Assembly (NCBI RefSeq): GCF_024436065.1
Contig: NZ_JANFNS010000003.1
Location: 434,001-498,000 of the forward strand
Source: Saccharibacillus sp. JS10
GTDB taxonomy: Bacteria > Bacillota > Bacilli > Paenibacillales > Paenibacillaceae
Direction of reading: 5' to 3'
DNA length: 64,000 nucleotides
The translations under genes and the position numbers were made by a program. Below the pieces are notes generated by a model, which made no database searches, was not told the origin of the DNA, and was given only the letters and a program-made list of their open reading frames with translations. The first letter of the stretch is position 1. The number at the start of each line of letters is the position of its first letter. This document shows positions 1 to 8,615 of this stretch, piece by piece.

Positions 1-678
1 AATCGTCGATCCTTCGTCTTTGACTTTAGCCATCGTGTGCAGATCTTGCCAGCCTTTTTGAAGAACGTAATCGTAGCCTTCATCCCGGATTTGCGCGACA
101 TTGTTCAGATCGCCTAGCAAGAACACCGGATCACCGGAATTTCGCAGCGGCTTAAGCAGTTGCTCCGCGTTATCCCACTGTGGGCGGAACGGTTCTTCTT
201 CGTCATGCCACCAGCCGCAATGCGCGCTGCACGCCCATACCGGCTTTGACTGTGATTCGTCACTGAACGTTTTGACTGCAAGAAGACGACGCGTTTTGTA
301 ATTATTATAGTCGCGAAGCTCTGATATATAGCCGTATACCGTATCGGTAATACGTTGTTTGCTTAGTACCGCTACGCCTTCGTCATAACGCCCCTTGTAC
401 GCGCCATGCGTCGATAGCCATGTCCAGTAATAAGGAGCATCTAACTGTTGAAGTAACAGCAGCGCGTAATTGTCGCTACGGATCACCGTTCCGACTTCTG
501 TTTCGATATATTTCAACAACGATTCACCTTCTGCGACTTCGGAATCCGCACGTTGGTTCACTTCTTGGAGCGCGATCAGATCGAAATCCCGTTCGTTGAT
601 AAAAGCGGCTAATTCCGAAATCTTGCGTTCTTGTTCGTCTTCATGCCAAGCATGCGTATTTAATGTGAGTAATTTCAT
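1..678 (-). CDS. Endonuclease/exonuclease/phosphatase family protein, 3' end outside window
   Basis: The 226 codons visible begin MKLLTLNTHAW. They carry the family's metal and catalytic signatures: LQEVNQ with the magnesium-binding Glu near residue 48, an SAHCGWWHDEEEP block in the middle, and GDLNN near residue 200. The start is the ATG at 678, with AGGTGG six bases upstream. The stop codon lies beyond the left edge. Members of this fold hydrolyse phosphodiesters or phosphomonoesters. The HCGWW-acidic block recalls the maltose-6'-phosphate phosphatase (MapP) type seen in Firmicutes, but that is a recollection of the motif and not an alignment, so the substrate is left open. Confidence 0.8.
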   Translation of the reverse strand, partial: MKLLTLNTHAWHEDEQERKISELAAFINERDFDLIALQEVNQRADSEVAEGESLLKYIETEVGTVIRSDNYALLLLQQLDAPYYWTWLSTHGAYKGRYDEGVAVLSKQRITDTVYGYISELRDYNNYKTRRLLAVKTFSDESQSKPVWACSAHCGWWHDEEEPFRPQWDNAEQLLKPLRNSGDPVFLLGDLNNVAQIRDEGYDYVLQKGWQDLHTMAKVKDEGSTI

Positions 679-718
679 AGGTCCACCTACATTCTTGAAT
701 TTTGAATTTCCACTGACA

Positions 719-763
719 AAAAAAAGGGCAAAACCGGCTTTTTCAAGCACCGCTTCGCCCTCT
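719..763 (-). terminator. Intrinsic terminator after the Lrp-type regulator
   Basis: On the minus strand an AGGGC/GCCCT outer stem encloses a CGG/CCG inner stem and is followed by eight T residues. It lies downstream of the regulator and upstream of the phosphatase gene, so the two are probably separate transcripts. Confidence 0.7.
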
Positions 764-875
764 TCAATTCAATGATTCTACAACTTCCATAAGCGACATA
801 GCAAGCATGTATACAGATCTACTCGTATATTCGATCTGCTCGCTTTTTTGTACGCTTACGCAAAGTCTTCTCTAA

Positions 876-1337
876 TTATCGTGTTGATGATTCTTCGGGC
901 GGCAAAATCGGTCGGTTGATTACTGGCGAAGCCAATACGACAGAAGTTTGTACATTGCCAAAATCCATCAAACAATCGACAAGTTTTTTTAGCCCCTGAG
1001 TTCCGGCTACAGTCGCCTGAAGAAAATGGCTCGCGTTCCCCGTTACGCGATGGCATTCGACGATATCCGTCTCTGCTTGTGCCCATTCTTCAAATTCTTT
1101 TGGCGTGACCCGAAGATCCGTAACCTGCAAGATCAGCCGAGTATCTCTACCCACTGCCGGCGGAGATACACGCGCCGTATATCCTTCGATTACTCCCCGT
1201 TCTTCGAGCCGATGTAACCTTTCCGCTACGCTAGGACGGCTTAAAGCCAATTCCTGTGAAATCGAAGTGATATTCATGCGTGCGTTTTGTTGCAACAAAC
1301 TAAGAATCTTGACATCCAAAGCGTCCAATTTCCCCAT
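876..1337 (-). CDS. Lrp/AsnC family transcriptional regulator
   Basis: This 153-residue protein has the usual family length. Residues 1-60 form a winged helix-turn-helix (LDALDVKIL, then ITSISQELALSRPSVAERL). Residues 65-150 form an effector-binding RAM-like alpha/beta domain, with the typical VTGNASHFLQ stretch. Such proteins are octameric or dimeric regulators of amino-acid metabolism genes. The target here cannot be told from context, because neither neighbour is an amino-acid gene. The ATG at 1337 is preceded in frame by a GTG at 1340. Only a weak AGGG precedes them, so either could be used. Confidence 0.9.
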   Translation of the reverse strand: MGKLDALDVKILSLLQQNARMNITSISQELALSRPSVAERLHRLEERGVIEGYTARVSPPAVGRDTRLILQVTDLRVTPKEFEEWAQAETDIVECHRVTGNASHFLQATVAGTQGLKKLVDCLMDFGNVQTSVVLASPVINRPILPPEESSTR

Positions 1338-1386
1338 CACCCTATTCCGCTTTGCCTTATGAATCTTTGAAACGTTTACTATTATA

Positions 1387-2091
1387 TCATTCTTGAGTCA
1401 AAAAGCGGTATCCGACTCCAGGTTCGGTTATGATGAAACGGGGTTGCGAAGGATCTTCTTCTAACTTTTTGCGCAGATGCCCGATATAAATACGCAAATA
1501 ATGACTATCCCCTTCGTCATGCTGGTTTCCCCATACTTGCTGAAGCAGCTGGCGTTGGGTGACGACCTTGCCCGCATGCGCGGCTAAAGCTTTTAGCAGA
1601 TCATATTCGGTTGGGGTGAGCTTGATCCGCTCTTCGTTCAATTCGACGATTCGCTGCGCCAAATCAATCGTCAACGACCCGCTACGGATAATCGGTTCGT
1701 CGGTCGATTTTGCGCTATGACGAAGCGCCACGCGGATACGCGCGACCAACTCACCCATGCCAAACGGCTTGGTGATATAATCGTCTGCTCCTGCATCGAG
1801 AGCCGTGATCTTGTCTGCTTCTCGATCTTTCGCCGTGAGCACAAGGACAGGGATACCTGACCAATCGCGAATACGCATAAGCACTTCCATTCCTGTCAGA
1901 TCCGGCAAGCCGAGATCCAATACGATCAAATCGGGATGAAAAATCGAAGCTTGCCGAATCCCTTCTTCGCCCGTATCGGCTTCTTGAACGACATATCCGT
2001 GTGCAGCCAAAGTCACTTTTAACAATTTACGGATTTGAGGTTCGTCGTCTACGATCAGAATCCGTGCGCCTGCATGGGCTTCATTCCCCAT
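1387..2091 (-). CDS. kdpE: KdpE-type response regulator
   Basis: This 234-residue OmpR/PhoB-class regulator is the predicted partner of the adjacent KdpD kinase. Its receiver domain (about residues 8-120) has the acidic pair DD, the phospho-acceptor Asp59 in the VLDLGLPD loop and the conserved Lys in TKPF. The C-terminal winged helix (about 135-230) carries the LTPTEYDLL motif. The ATG at 2091 is chosen because GGAG sits eight bases upstream; a GTG at 2100 is too close to it. The start lies inside the end of the kinase gene (11-base overlap), which implies translational coupling. Activation of kdpFABC under potassium limitation or osmotic stress is known for the family. Confidence 0.95.
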   Translation of the reverse strand: MGNEAHAGARILIVDDEPQIRKLLKVTLAAHGYVVQEADTGEEGIRQASIFHPDLIVLDLGLPDLTGMEVLMRIRDWSGIPVLVLTAKDREADKITALDAGADDYITKPFGMGELVARIRVALRHSAKSTDEPIIRSGSLTIDLAQRIVELNEERIKLTPTEYDLLKALAAHAGKVVTQRQLLQQVWGNQHDEGDSHYLRIYIGHLRKKLEEDPSQPRFIITEPGVGYRFLTQE

Positions 2092-3649
2092 CTTGTCCAC
2101 TCCTTTTTTCTGGCATTTCCGGCAAAGGCAGACGCACCCACACGATTGCGCCTTGCTTGCCGTCGGTTCGAGAAGCTATAGCGATCTCCCCGCCGTGCAG
2201 ATCCGCGATTCCTTTGCAGATCGCAAGCCCAAGCCCCGTTCCCGAGACATGTAGCGTAGAATCGGAACGATAAAATTTTTCGAATACCCGTTGTTCCTCG
2301 CCTGCGGTAAGCCCCGATCCTTCATCGGCAATACTTAGCACCAAGGTATCTTCGCTCACTTTGGCTTCAATATCGATCACACTGCCGTCTGGGCTATATT
2401 TGATCGCGTTCCCCAGTATATTATCGATCATTTGCTCAAGCAGCACTTCGTCTCCGCGTACCATCGGCAATTCATCCGGCAGATTCACGCGAAGTTTGCG
2501 ATGACCGCGAATATCTTGGATTTGCGCAAGGGATACGCCGAGCAAATCTTGAATATCGCACCATTCCCGCCTTAGTTGCAACATCCCGCTTTCGAGTCTC
2601 ACCATACCCAGCAAATTTTGCACCAGACGGTTCATCCGCATCGAACCGCTCCGAATCGTCTCCAACAACTCCATCCGATCTTCTTTGGAAAAAAGTTCGT
2701 CGTTCTCGATCAACCCCGTTGCCGAACCGATCACCGCGGCAAGCGGCGTACGCAGTTCATGCGAGACCGAATCCAAGATCGCCGCGCGAAGCCGCTCTGA
2801 TTCTGCGGTCAAATGCGCGAGCTTCGCTTCTTCCGCCAAAGTAAACCGGGCAATCGCGGCAGCTGCCAAGCCGCATAACGCTTCTAATAAAAGCTGCTGT
2901 TCTTCGGTCAACCAATTGCCAGTGTTTCTCTGATCGGCAGGCACCCGTAACACCAATACGCCGTAAGTTCGTTCTTCGGTACGGAGCGGCATATAACGTC
3001 CCGGAAGTTCTCGCAATGTCTGCGATCCTCGCCCCACTTGTTGACCTTCTTCATACACCATGCGCACCAACACTTCTTCTTCGCGCACACGTTCATCGTC
3101 TCGGCTGGTATCCGGCGACGAAGCATGTACGCGGCGGAGCGTACCGGACGAATCCGGCAAATAGACAGACGTCTCCGCTCCGATCGTTTGGGTAAGCTGC
3201 TTCGTCACTCCGTCGAGCAGCGAAGACACGTCCGACACTTCTCCGATCTGTCGACTGAACGCATACAAAGACGCCGTATGGGCTTCGCGCTGACGCGCTT
3301 GCTGAGCTTGCCGTTTGAGTCGGTCTGCCAAACTTGCGGTCAAACCCGCTACCGACAAGTACACCCCGAACGAAATCAAATACCGCAAATCCGATACGGT
3401 AAAGCTTAATTGCGGCGCAATAAAGAAAAAGTCGAGCGCAAGCACCCCAACTCCTGCGGCAAAAAGTGCCGGAAACAATCCTCCATACACTGCGCTCAGC
3501 AGCACCGGAAACAAGTAAATCAACGCGATATTTACGATTTCCAATTCTTCGGCGTATATCCCCAATATCCAAGTCAATACGCTGATCAACAAAGTCAACA
3601 AGACGTAAATCAACCATTTCGGCATTCTTTCTATATTTACCTTTTCCAT
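2081..3649 (-). CDS. kdpD: KdpD histidine kinase lacking the N-terminal sensor half
   Basis: The protein has 522 residues, against roughly 890 for a full KdpD. It starts directly at the four transmembrane helices of the DUF4118 region (about residues 10-105). A GAF-like segment (about 130-270), the dimerisation/phospho-acceptor helix with His297 in SVSHELRTPL, and the ATPase domain (N box NILGNAIKYSP, G boxes DEGSG and GTGLGLAI) follow. The whole cytosolic KdpD-N plus Usp region is absent. It is encoded separately at 8616-10967 on the other strand. The ATG at 3649 is preceded by a weak GAGA. The gene is transcribed with kdpE and diverges from the kdpF operon. Confidence 0.93.
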   Translation of the reverse strand: MEKVNIERMPKWLIYVLLTLLISVLTWILGIYAEELEIVNIALIYLFPVLLSAVYGGLFPALFAAGVGVLALDFFFIAPQLSFTVSDLRYLISFGVYLSVAGLTASLADRLKRQAQQARQREAHTASLYAFSRQIGEVSDVSSLLDGVTKQLTQTIGAETSVYLPDSSGTLRRVHASSPDTSRDDERVREEEVLVRMVYEEGQQVGRGSQTLRELPGRYMPLRTEERTYGVLVLRVPADQRNTGNWLTEEQQLLLEALCGLAAAAIARFTLAEEAKLAHLTAESERLRAAILDSVSHELRTPLAAVIGSATGLIENDELFSKEDRMELLETIRSGSMRMNRLVQNLLGMVRLESGMLQLRREWCDIQDLLGVSLAQIQDIRGHRKLRVNLPDELPMVRGDEVLLEQMIDNILGNAIKYSPDGSVIDIEAKVSEDTLVLSIADEGSGLTAGEEQRVFEKFYRSDSTLHVSGTGLGLAICKGIADLHGGEIAIASRTDGKQGAIVWVRLPLPEMPEKRSGQDGE

Positions 3650-3731
3650 GTTCTGGATCTCTCGCTTCCGCTTTTGGATGGGTCTGGTTCTTAGTATAAG
3701 TCAACGATCTTCAGTATAGCGAAATCGCGAC

Positions 3732-3812
3732 CGTAAAACCGTATAAAAAACGCATAAATATATGTCGTAAAGGTGTAAAAATAGCGTAAAAATAAACGAA
3801 AAAACGCGTAAA
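3732..3812. promoter_or_regulatory. Array of (C/T)GTAAA-like boxes, candidate KdpE operator
   Basis: Between the divergent kdpDE and kdpFABC transcripts, near-identical boxes recur. CGTAAA lies at 3732, 3766, 3785 and 3807, TGTAAA at 3774, and the variants CGTATA, CATAAA and CGAAAA at 3740, 3753 and 3797. Spacing is 8 to 13 bases, close to one helical turn. A regulator bound cooperatively here could control both directions. This is direct observation of the repeats; the assignment to KdpE is inferred from position. Confidence 0.5.
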
Positions 3813-3838
3813 TAGAACTTTTCGATATTAAATGGGAC

Positions 3839-3846
3839 TATATAAG
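3839..3846 (+). promoter_or_regulatory. Candidate -10 element of the kdpF operon promoter
   Basis: The sequence TATATAAG contains TATAAG, five of six matches to the sigma-A -10 consensus. No good -35 box lies 17 bases upstream; the box array ends about 27 bases upstream instead. This fits a promoter that depends on an activator. Transcription would begin near 3853, giving a leader of about 150 bases. I saw no c-di-AMP (ydaO-type) riboswitch motif in that leader. Confidence 0.4.
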
Positions 3847-4004
3847 ATTTTTTGTCCAATAAATCCTTTAAAAAGATCATTTTTGATTGAATTTTGTCTT
3901 TTATTCATTTTACACAATGATTGCCCGGGACTAAGATACGTCACATGAGTCGTGAAGCTTACGAAGATCAACGTCTTTTATTTTAAAAGCAAAGGAAGAT
4001 GAAC

Positions 4005-4112
4005 ATGCTCGATCTATTGATGCTAGGTGTGGTCGCGTTGCTAACTCTCGCGGTATGGGGAATTACGCTCTGGTCGACGAATGTCGTGAACGAAAGAAGT
4101 GACGCTAGATGA
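4005..4112 (+). CDS. 35-residue membrane peptide overlapping kdpF
   Basis: The ORF starts with MLDLLMLGVVALLTLAVWGI and ends ERSDAR. It has one hydrophobic helix of about 20 residues followed by a short polar tail. The ATG at 4005 is chosen because AAAGGAAG ends six bases before it; the ATG at 3999 directly abuts that site. Its TGA overlaps the kdpF start as ATGA, so the two are translationally coupled. This position suggests a small accessory subunit or regulator of the KdpFABC pump. I recall an extra small gene ahead of kdpF (kdpZ) in Alicyclobacillus, but cannot confirm homology from sequence alone. Confidence 0.7.
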   Translation: MLDLLMLGVVALLTLAVWGITLWSTNVVNERSDAR

Positions 4113-4189
4113 TCGGATTGCTTGCTGCCGTTGTCGGATTGCTGTTTGTGTATCTGTGCTACGCCTTAGTAAATCCGGAAAAGTTCTAG
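4109..4189 (+). CDS. kdpF: Potassium-transporting ATPase subunit KdpF
   Basis: This 26-residue single-helix protein (MIGLLAAVVGLLFVYLCYAL, then VNPEKF) has the length and the C-terminal NPEKF-type ending of KdpF. KdpF is the small lipid-like stabilising subunit of the KdpFABC pump. It begins inside the previous ORF (ATGA overlap) and ends 27 bases before kdpA. Confidence 0.92.
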   Translation: MIGLLAAVVGLLFVYLCYALVNPEKF

Positions 4190-4216
4190 AGTTTCAGAGT
4201 AAATGGAGGGAATTTT

Positions 4217-5887
4217 GTGACCGTAATCAGTATTCTTGCAATCGCCGTTACGTTACTTATCATGATTGCGCTAGCTAAGCCAGTAGGTTTATATCTAGCA
4301 GCAGCTTTCGACTATGCGCCAAACCGTATCAATCGTATCTTCAGTCCAATCGAACGCATTTTGTACAAAATAAGCGGGGTGCGCGAAGAAAGTCAAAGTT
4401 GGAAAATGTACGCTCTATCCTTGATCGGCAGCAATGCCATTATGATCTTCATCGTGTATCTCGTGCTTCGGTTTCAAGGGATGTTACCTCTTAATCCAGC
4501 CGGGATCGCCAATATGGAACCGACGCTTGCCTTTAATACGGCAATCAGTTTTATGGCGAATACGGATTTGCAACATTACAGCGGCGAAAGCGGCGTCTCG
4601 TATCTTTCGCAAATTAGCGTCTTGGTCTTCGCGATGTTCGTGTCTCCGGCAACCGGTCTGGCGCTAGTGATGGCGTTTATTCGCGGGCTTACGGGTAAAG
4701 CGGCAGGTAATTTCTTCGTCGATCTGATCCGTGCGCTGACGCGTGTATTGCTTCCTGTTGCTTTTGTCTCCGCGCTATTGTTCGTATTTATGGGAGTTCC
4801 GCAAACGTTCGAACCTGCGGCGACGGCAACGACGATAGAAGGAACGCAGCAAGAGATTGCCCGCGGCCCGATCGCTTCGTTCCTTGCAATCAAAGAACTG
4901 GGCAATAACGGCGGCGGCTTCCTCGGCGTCAACTCCGCGCATCCGTTCGAAAATCCGAACGGTCTGAGCAATTTATTGCAAATTCTGCTGATGTTGCTCG
5001 TAACGACCTCTCTGCCTTTTGCTTACGGCAAAATGGCAGGTTCCATTAAGCAAGGTCGAGTCTTGTTCGTATCGATGCTTATGATGCTGATCGTGATGAC
5101 AAGCATTTCGTTGACAGCCGAACACGTAGGAAATCCTGCGCTAAACGCGCTGGGTATCCAGCACGATCAAGGTTCGATGGAAGGCAAAGAAGTTCGCTTC
5201 GGCGAAGCGCAATCGGCATTTTACTCCGTCATTACGACGGCTGCCGAGACAGGTGCGGTCAATACGATGCACGATACGTTGACGCCGATCGGCGGGATGG
5301 TGCCTCTTGTGAATATGATGCTCAATACGGTATTCGGCGGTATGGGCGTCGGCTTCGTCAACGTCTTGATGTACGCGATTATCGCAGTCTTTTTGTCGGG
5401 GCTGATGGTTGGACGTACGCCGGAATTTTTGGGACGCAAGATCGAAGGCAAAGAAATGAAGTTAATCGCGGTTACGCTGCTTGTTCAGCCGTTTCTGATT
5501 CTCGTTCCAACCGCGATTGCGTTGGCGACCAACCCGGATACGATCTCGAACCCCGGCTTCCATGGATTGACTCAAGCATTGTACGAGTTCACGTCGAGCG
5601 CAGCCAACAACGGCTCGGGCTTTGAAGGATTAGGCGATGCGACGCCGTTTTGGAATATTTCGACCGGAATCGTGATGTTCTTGGGTCGTTATGTCTCTAT
5701 GGTGACCTTGCTTGCCGTAGCCGGTTCCCTTGCGGCGAAAAAACCGATTCCTCAATCGTCAGGCACTTTCCGTACCGATACGGCTATGTTCGGCGCCGTA
5801 TTCGTCGGCGTCGTGCTGATCGTCGGTGCGCTGACCTTCTTCCCGGCGGTTGTCCTGGGTCCGATTGCGGAACAATTGACCTTATAA
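4217..5887 (+). CDS. kdpA: Potassium-transporting ATPase subunit KdpA
   Basis: At 556 residues it matches the family length. It is a polytopic membrane protein with the repeated pore-loop signatures of the superfamily of K+ transporters, for example NTAISFMANTDLQHYSG, ELGNNGGGFLGVNSAHPFENP, TTAAETGAVNTMHDTL and SSAANNGSGFEGL. It forms the K+-selective pore of the high-affinity Kdp pump. The start is the GTG at 4217, six bases after GGAGGG. It is the second large gene of the kdp operon and precedes kdpB by 42 bases. Confidence 0.98.
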   Translation: MTVISILAIAVTLLIMIALAKPVGLYLAAAFDYAPNRINRIFSPIERILYKISGVREESQSWKMYALSLIGSNAIMIFIVYLVLRFQGMLPLNPAGIANMEPTLAFNTAISFMANTDLQHYSGESGVSYLSQISVLVFAMFVSPATGLALVMAFIRGLTGKAAGNFFVDLIRALTRVLLPVAFVSALLFVFMGVPQTFEPAATATTIEGTQQEIARGPIASFLAIKELGNNGGGFLGVNSAHPFENPNGLSNLLQILLMLLVTTSLPFAYGKMAGSIKQGRVLFVSMLMMLIVMTSISLTAEHVGNPALNALGIQHDQGSMEGKEVRFGEAQSAFYSVITTAAETGAVNTMHDTLTPIGGMVPLVNMMLNTVFGGMGVGFVNVLMYAIIAVFLSGLMVGRTPEFLGRKIEGKEMKLIAVTLLVQPFLILVPTAIALATNPDTISNPGFHGLTQALYEFTSSAANNGSGFEGLGDATPFWNISTGIVMFLGRYVSMVTLLAVAGSLAAKKPIPQSSGTFRTDTAMFGAVFVGVVLIVGALTFFPAVVLGPIAEQLTL

Positions 5888-5929
5888 CCTGTAGAACAAA
5901 CCTCAGATCAGAAATGGAGACGCTGAAGT

Positions 5930-7969
5930 ATGGATAAGATCGAAAAGAAAAAAAAGATGCTAAGCGGCGATATGCTCGGCGCTGCTTTGCGAGAATCGTT
6001 CGTGAAGCTTGATCCGCGGATCATGATGCGCAATCCGGTCATGTTCGTGGTCGAGATCGGATTCCTCGTGACTTTGCTGCTTTGTTTTGTACCGGATGCT
6101 TTCGGCGGCAGCGTGCCGCGTTGGTTCAATATCGTGACCACGCTTATTTTGCTGCTCACGTTACTTTTCGCCAATTTTGCCGAAGCTCTTGCCGAAGGAC
6201 GCGGCAAAGCCCAAGCCAATTCGCTGAAAAAAACGAAGCAGGATATTAGCGCCAACAAAATTTCTTCGGGCGGCGCAATCAAGACCGTGCCGGCTTCCGA
6301 ACTTCGCAAAGGCGACTTTGTCGTCGTCGAGTCCGGCGAACTGATTCCGGGCGACGGCGAAGTCGTGGAAGGATTGGCTTCTGTCGATGAATCCGCGATT
6401 ACCGGTGAATCGGCTCCCGTGATCAAAGAAGCCGGCGGTGATTTCAGTTCGGTCACCGGCGGAACCAAAGTCGTCAGCGACCGGATCAAAGTCCGCATTT
6501 CCGCTGATCCCGGCGAATCGTTCTTAGATCGGATGATCTCGCTTGTCGAAGGCGCTAAGCGCCAAAAAACGCCGAATGAAATCGCGCTGAATACCGTGCT
6601 TGTGAGCTTGACGCTGATCTTCTTGATCGTCGTCGTCACCTTGCCGTTCTTTTCCGGGTTCCTCGGCATTCAACTTGAAATTCCGATCTTGATCGCTCTG
6701 CTTGTCTGCTTGATTCCGACCACAATCGGCGGTCTATTGTCCGCAATCGGGATCGCGGGGATGGACCGGGTGACGCAGTTTAACGTTCTGGCGATGTCCG
6801 GTAAAGCGGTCGAAGCTTCCGGCGATATCAATACAATCATTCTGGATAAGACCGGCACCATCACGTTCGGTAACCGGATGGCAAGCGAATTTGTTCCGGT
6901 GCAATCCGTCAAGGAAGAAGAAACCGCCTATTGGGCAGCCATTAGCTCGCTCAAAGACGAGACGCCGGAAGGTCGTTCCGTACTGGAATTGATGAAAAAA
7001 AACGGGCTGCCTTACGACGAGAAAATCGGCGAAGGCGGGACGTTTATCGAATTCCAAGCCGAGACGCGGATGAGCGGAATCGACTTGGTCGACGGCAGAC
7101 ATGTACGCAAAGGCTCGGTCGACGCCGTCAAACAATGGGTACGTTCGCAAGGCGGCACGATCCCAGCCGATCTGGATGATCGCGGCGCAGTGATCGCAAC
7201 CGCGGGCGGCACGCCGCTTGCCGTAGCGGTGGATAGCCGAATCTACGGCTTAATTCACCTCAAAGACACCGTGAAGCCCGGCATGCGCGAGCGATTCGAA
7301 CAGATGCGCCGCATGGGCATCAAAACGATTATGTGTACCGGCGATAATCCGCTGACTGCGGCGACGATCGCCCGCGAAGCAGGCGTAGACGACTTTATCG
7401 CGGAAAGCAAACCGGAAGATAAGATCGCGGTCATTCGCCGCGAGCAAGCCGAAGGCAAGCTCGTCGCCATGACAGGCGACGGCACGAACGATGCGCCCGC
7501 GTTGGCGCAAGCCGATGTCGGCATCGCCATGAACAGCGGCACCGTCGCTGCCAAAGAAGCGGCGAATATGGTCGATCTGGATTCCGACCCTTCGAAGATC
7601 ATCGAAGTGGTTGCAATCGGCAAGCAATTGCTGATGACACGCGGCGCGCTGACCACGTTCAGTATCGCGAACGATGTCGCGAAATATTTCGCGATCATTC
7701 CGGCGATGTTCATGGTCGCGATTCCGCAAATGCAGGCACTGAATATTATGCGATTGGATTCGCCATTGTCCGCGATTCTGTCCGCGCTGATCTTCAACGC
7801 GATCATCATCCCGCTCCTTATTCCGCTGGCGATGAAAGGCGTCGCTTACAAGCCGATGAGCACCAGCCGTTTGCTCGGCAAAAACTTACTCATTTACGGC
7901 TTTGGCGGTCTGGTCGCGCCGTTTATCGGGATCAAATTAATCGACTTGGCGGTTCAAGCTTTGATCTAG
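5930..7969 (+). CDS. kdpB: Potassium-transporting ATPase ATP-binding subunit KdpB
   Basis: This 679-residue P-type ATPase energises K+ uptake. It shows the actuator TGES loop, the phosphorylation motif [11 protein letters not shown] with Asp306, the nucleotide-binding domain (about residues 310-450), and the hinge [11 protein letters not shown]. Predicted membrane helices lie near residues 35-80, 215-280 and 575-675. The N-terminus is Lys-rich (MDKIEKKKK). A GGAG lies upstream, somewhat further away than usual. It acts in complex with KdpF, KdpA and KdpC encoded on either side. Confidence 0.98.
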   Translation: MDKIEKKKKMLSGDMLGAALRESFVKLDPRIMMRNPVMFVVEIGFLVTLLLCFVPDAFGGSVPRWFNIVTTLILLLTLLFANFAEALAEGRGKAQANSLKKTKQDISANKISSGGAIKTVPASELRKGDFVVVESGELIPGDGEVVEGLASVDESAITGESAPVIKEAGGDFSSVTGGTKVVSDRIKVRISADPGESFLDRMISLVEGAKRQKTPNEIALNTVLVSLTLIFLIVVVTLPFFSGFLGIQLEIPILIALLVCLIPTTIGGLLSAIGIAGMDRVTQFNVLAMSGKAVEASGDINTIILDKTGTITFGNRMASEFVPVQSVKEEETAYWAAISSLKDETPEGRSVLELMKKNGLPYDEKIGEGGTFIEFQAETRMSGIDLVDGRHVRKGSVDAVKQWVRSQGGTIPADLDDRGAVIATAGGTPLAVAVDSRIYGLIHLKDTVKPGMRERFEQMRRMGIKTIMCTGDNPLTAATIAREAGVDDFIAESKPEDKIAVIRREQAEGKLVAMTGDGTNDAPALAQADVGIAMNSGTVAAKEAANMVDLDSDPSKIIEVVAIGKQLLMTRGALTTFSIANDVAKYFAIIPAMFMVAIPQMQALNIMRLDSPLSAILSALIFNAIIIPLLIPLAMKGVAYKPMSTSRLLGKNLLIYGFGGLVAPFIGIKLIDLAVQALI

Positions 7970-7991
7970 TTTACTAATGGAGGAATCAATC

Positions 7992-8558
7992 ATGCGCATC
8001 ATCTGGGTTACGCTACGCACGACTTTTACGCTGGCAATCGTTTGTTGCCTGATCTATAATCTCGCCGTCTGGGCAGTCGCTCAAGCGGCAGCACCGGACA
8101 AAGCGAATGGAAGCCTAATCCGTAATGCCGAAGGGCAAGTGATCGGCTCGTCTCTCATCGGGCAATCGTTCACCGATCCCGGTTACTTCCACGGTCGTGT
8201 ATCCAGTATCGATTATGACGCGAATGGTTCGGGTACGCCGAACTACGCGCCTTCCAATCCTGAATTACTGACGCGCACCGAGAAGTCGATCGCGGAATGG
8301 AAGACGGAGAATCCAGACGTTGCGATCTCGGAACTTCCGATCGACCTAATCACGAACTCTGGCTCCGGTCTTGACCCGCATATCAGCCCTGCCGCTGCCG
8401 AAGCGCAAATCCCGCGTGTGAGCAAAGCGACCGGGATCGCAAAAGACAAGTTAGAACAACTGATTCAAGCCCATACGCAAGGTCGTTCGCTCGGTCTTTT
8501 CGGCGAACCTGCCGTCAACGTACTGGAACTGAATTTAGCCGTACAAGCGGCGAAATAA
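7992..8558 (+). CDS. kdpC: Potassium-transporting ATPase subunit KdpC
   Basis: This 188-residue protein has a single N-terminal membrane helix (residues 4-30) and an extracytoplasmic domain. That domain carries the family marks [19 protein letters not shown] near residue 55 and [21 protein letters not shown] near 120. KdpC acts as a periplasmic-side cofactor of the pump. The ATG at 7992 is chosen because GGAGG ends eight bases upstream; the in-frame ATG at 7977 overlaps that ribosome binding site. It follows kdpB by 22 bases. Confidence 0.97.
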   Translation: MRIIWVTLRTTFTLAIVCCLIYNLAVWAVAQAAAPDKANGSLIRNAEGQVIGSSLIGQSFTDPGYFHGRVSSIDYDANGSGTPNYAPSNPELLTRTEKSIAEWKTENPDVAISELPIDLITNSGSGLDPHISPAAAEAQIPRVSKATGIAKDKLEQLIQAHTQGRSLGLFGEPAVNVLELNLAVQAAK

Positions 8559-8615
8559 GCCGTAGCAGAATTTCAAGGCATCCTGCCTGTTCTCTATTGA
8601 AAGGAAGAACCGATT

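Noticed and set aside
3853-4004. Possible c-di-AMP riboswitch in the kdp leader
   Set aside because: The leader is AT-rich with only weak stems and lacks the conserved ydaO-type motifs.
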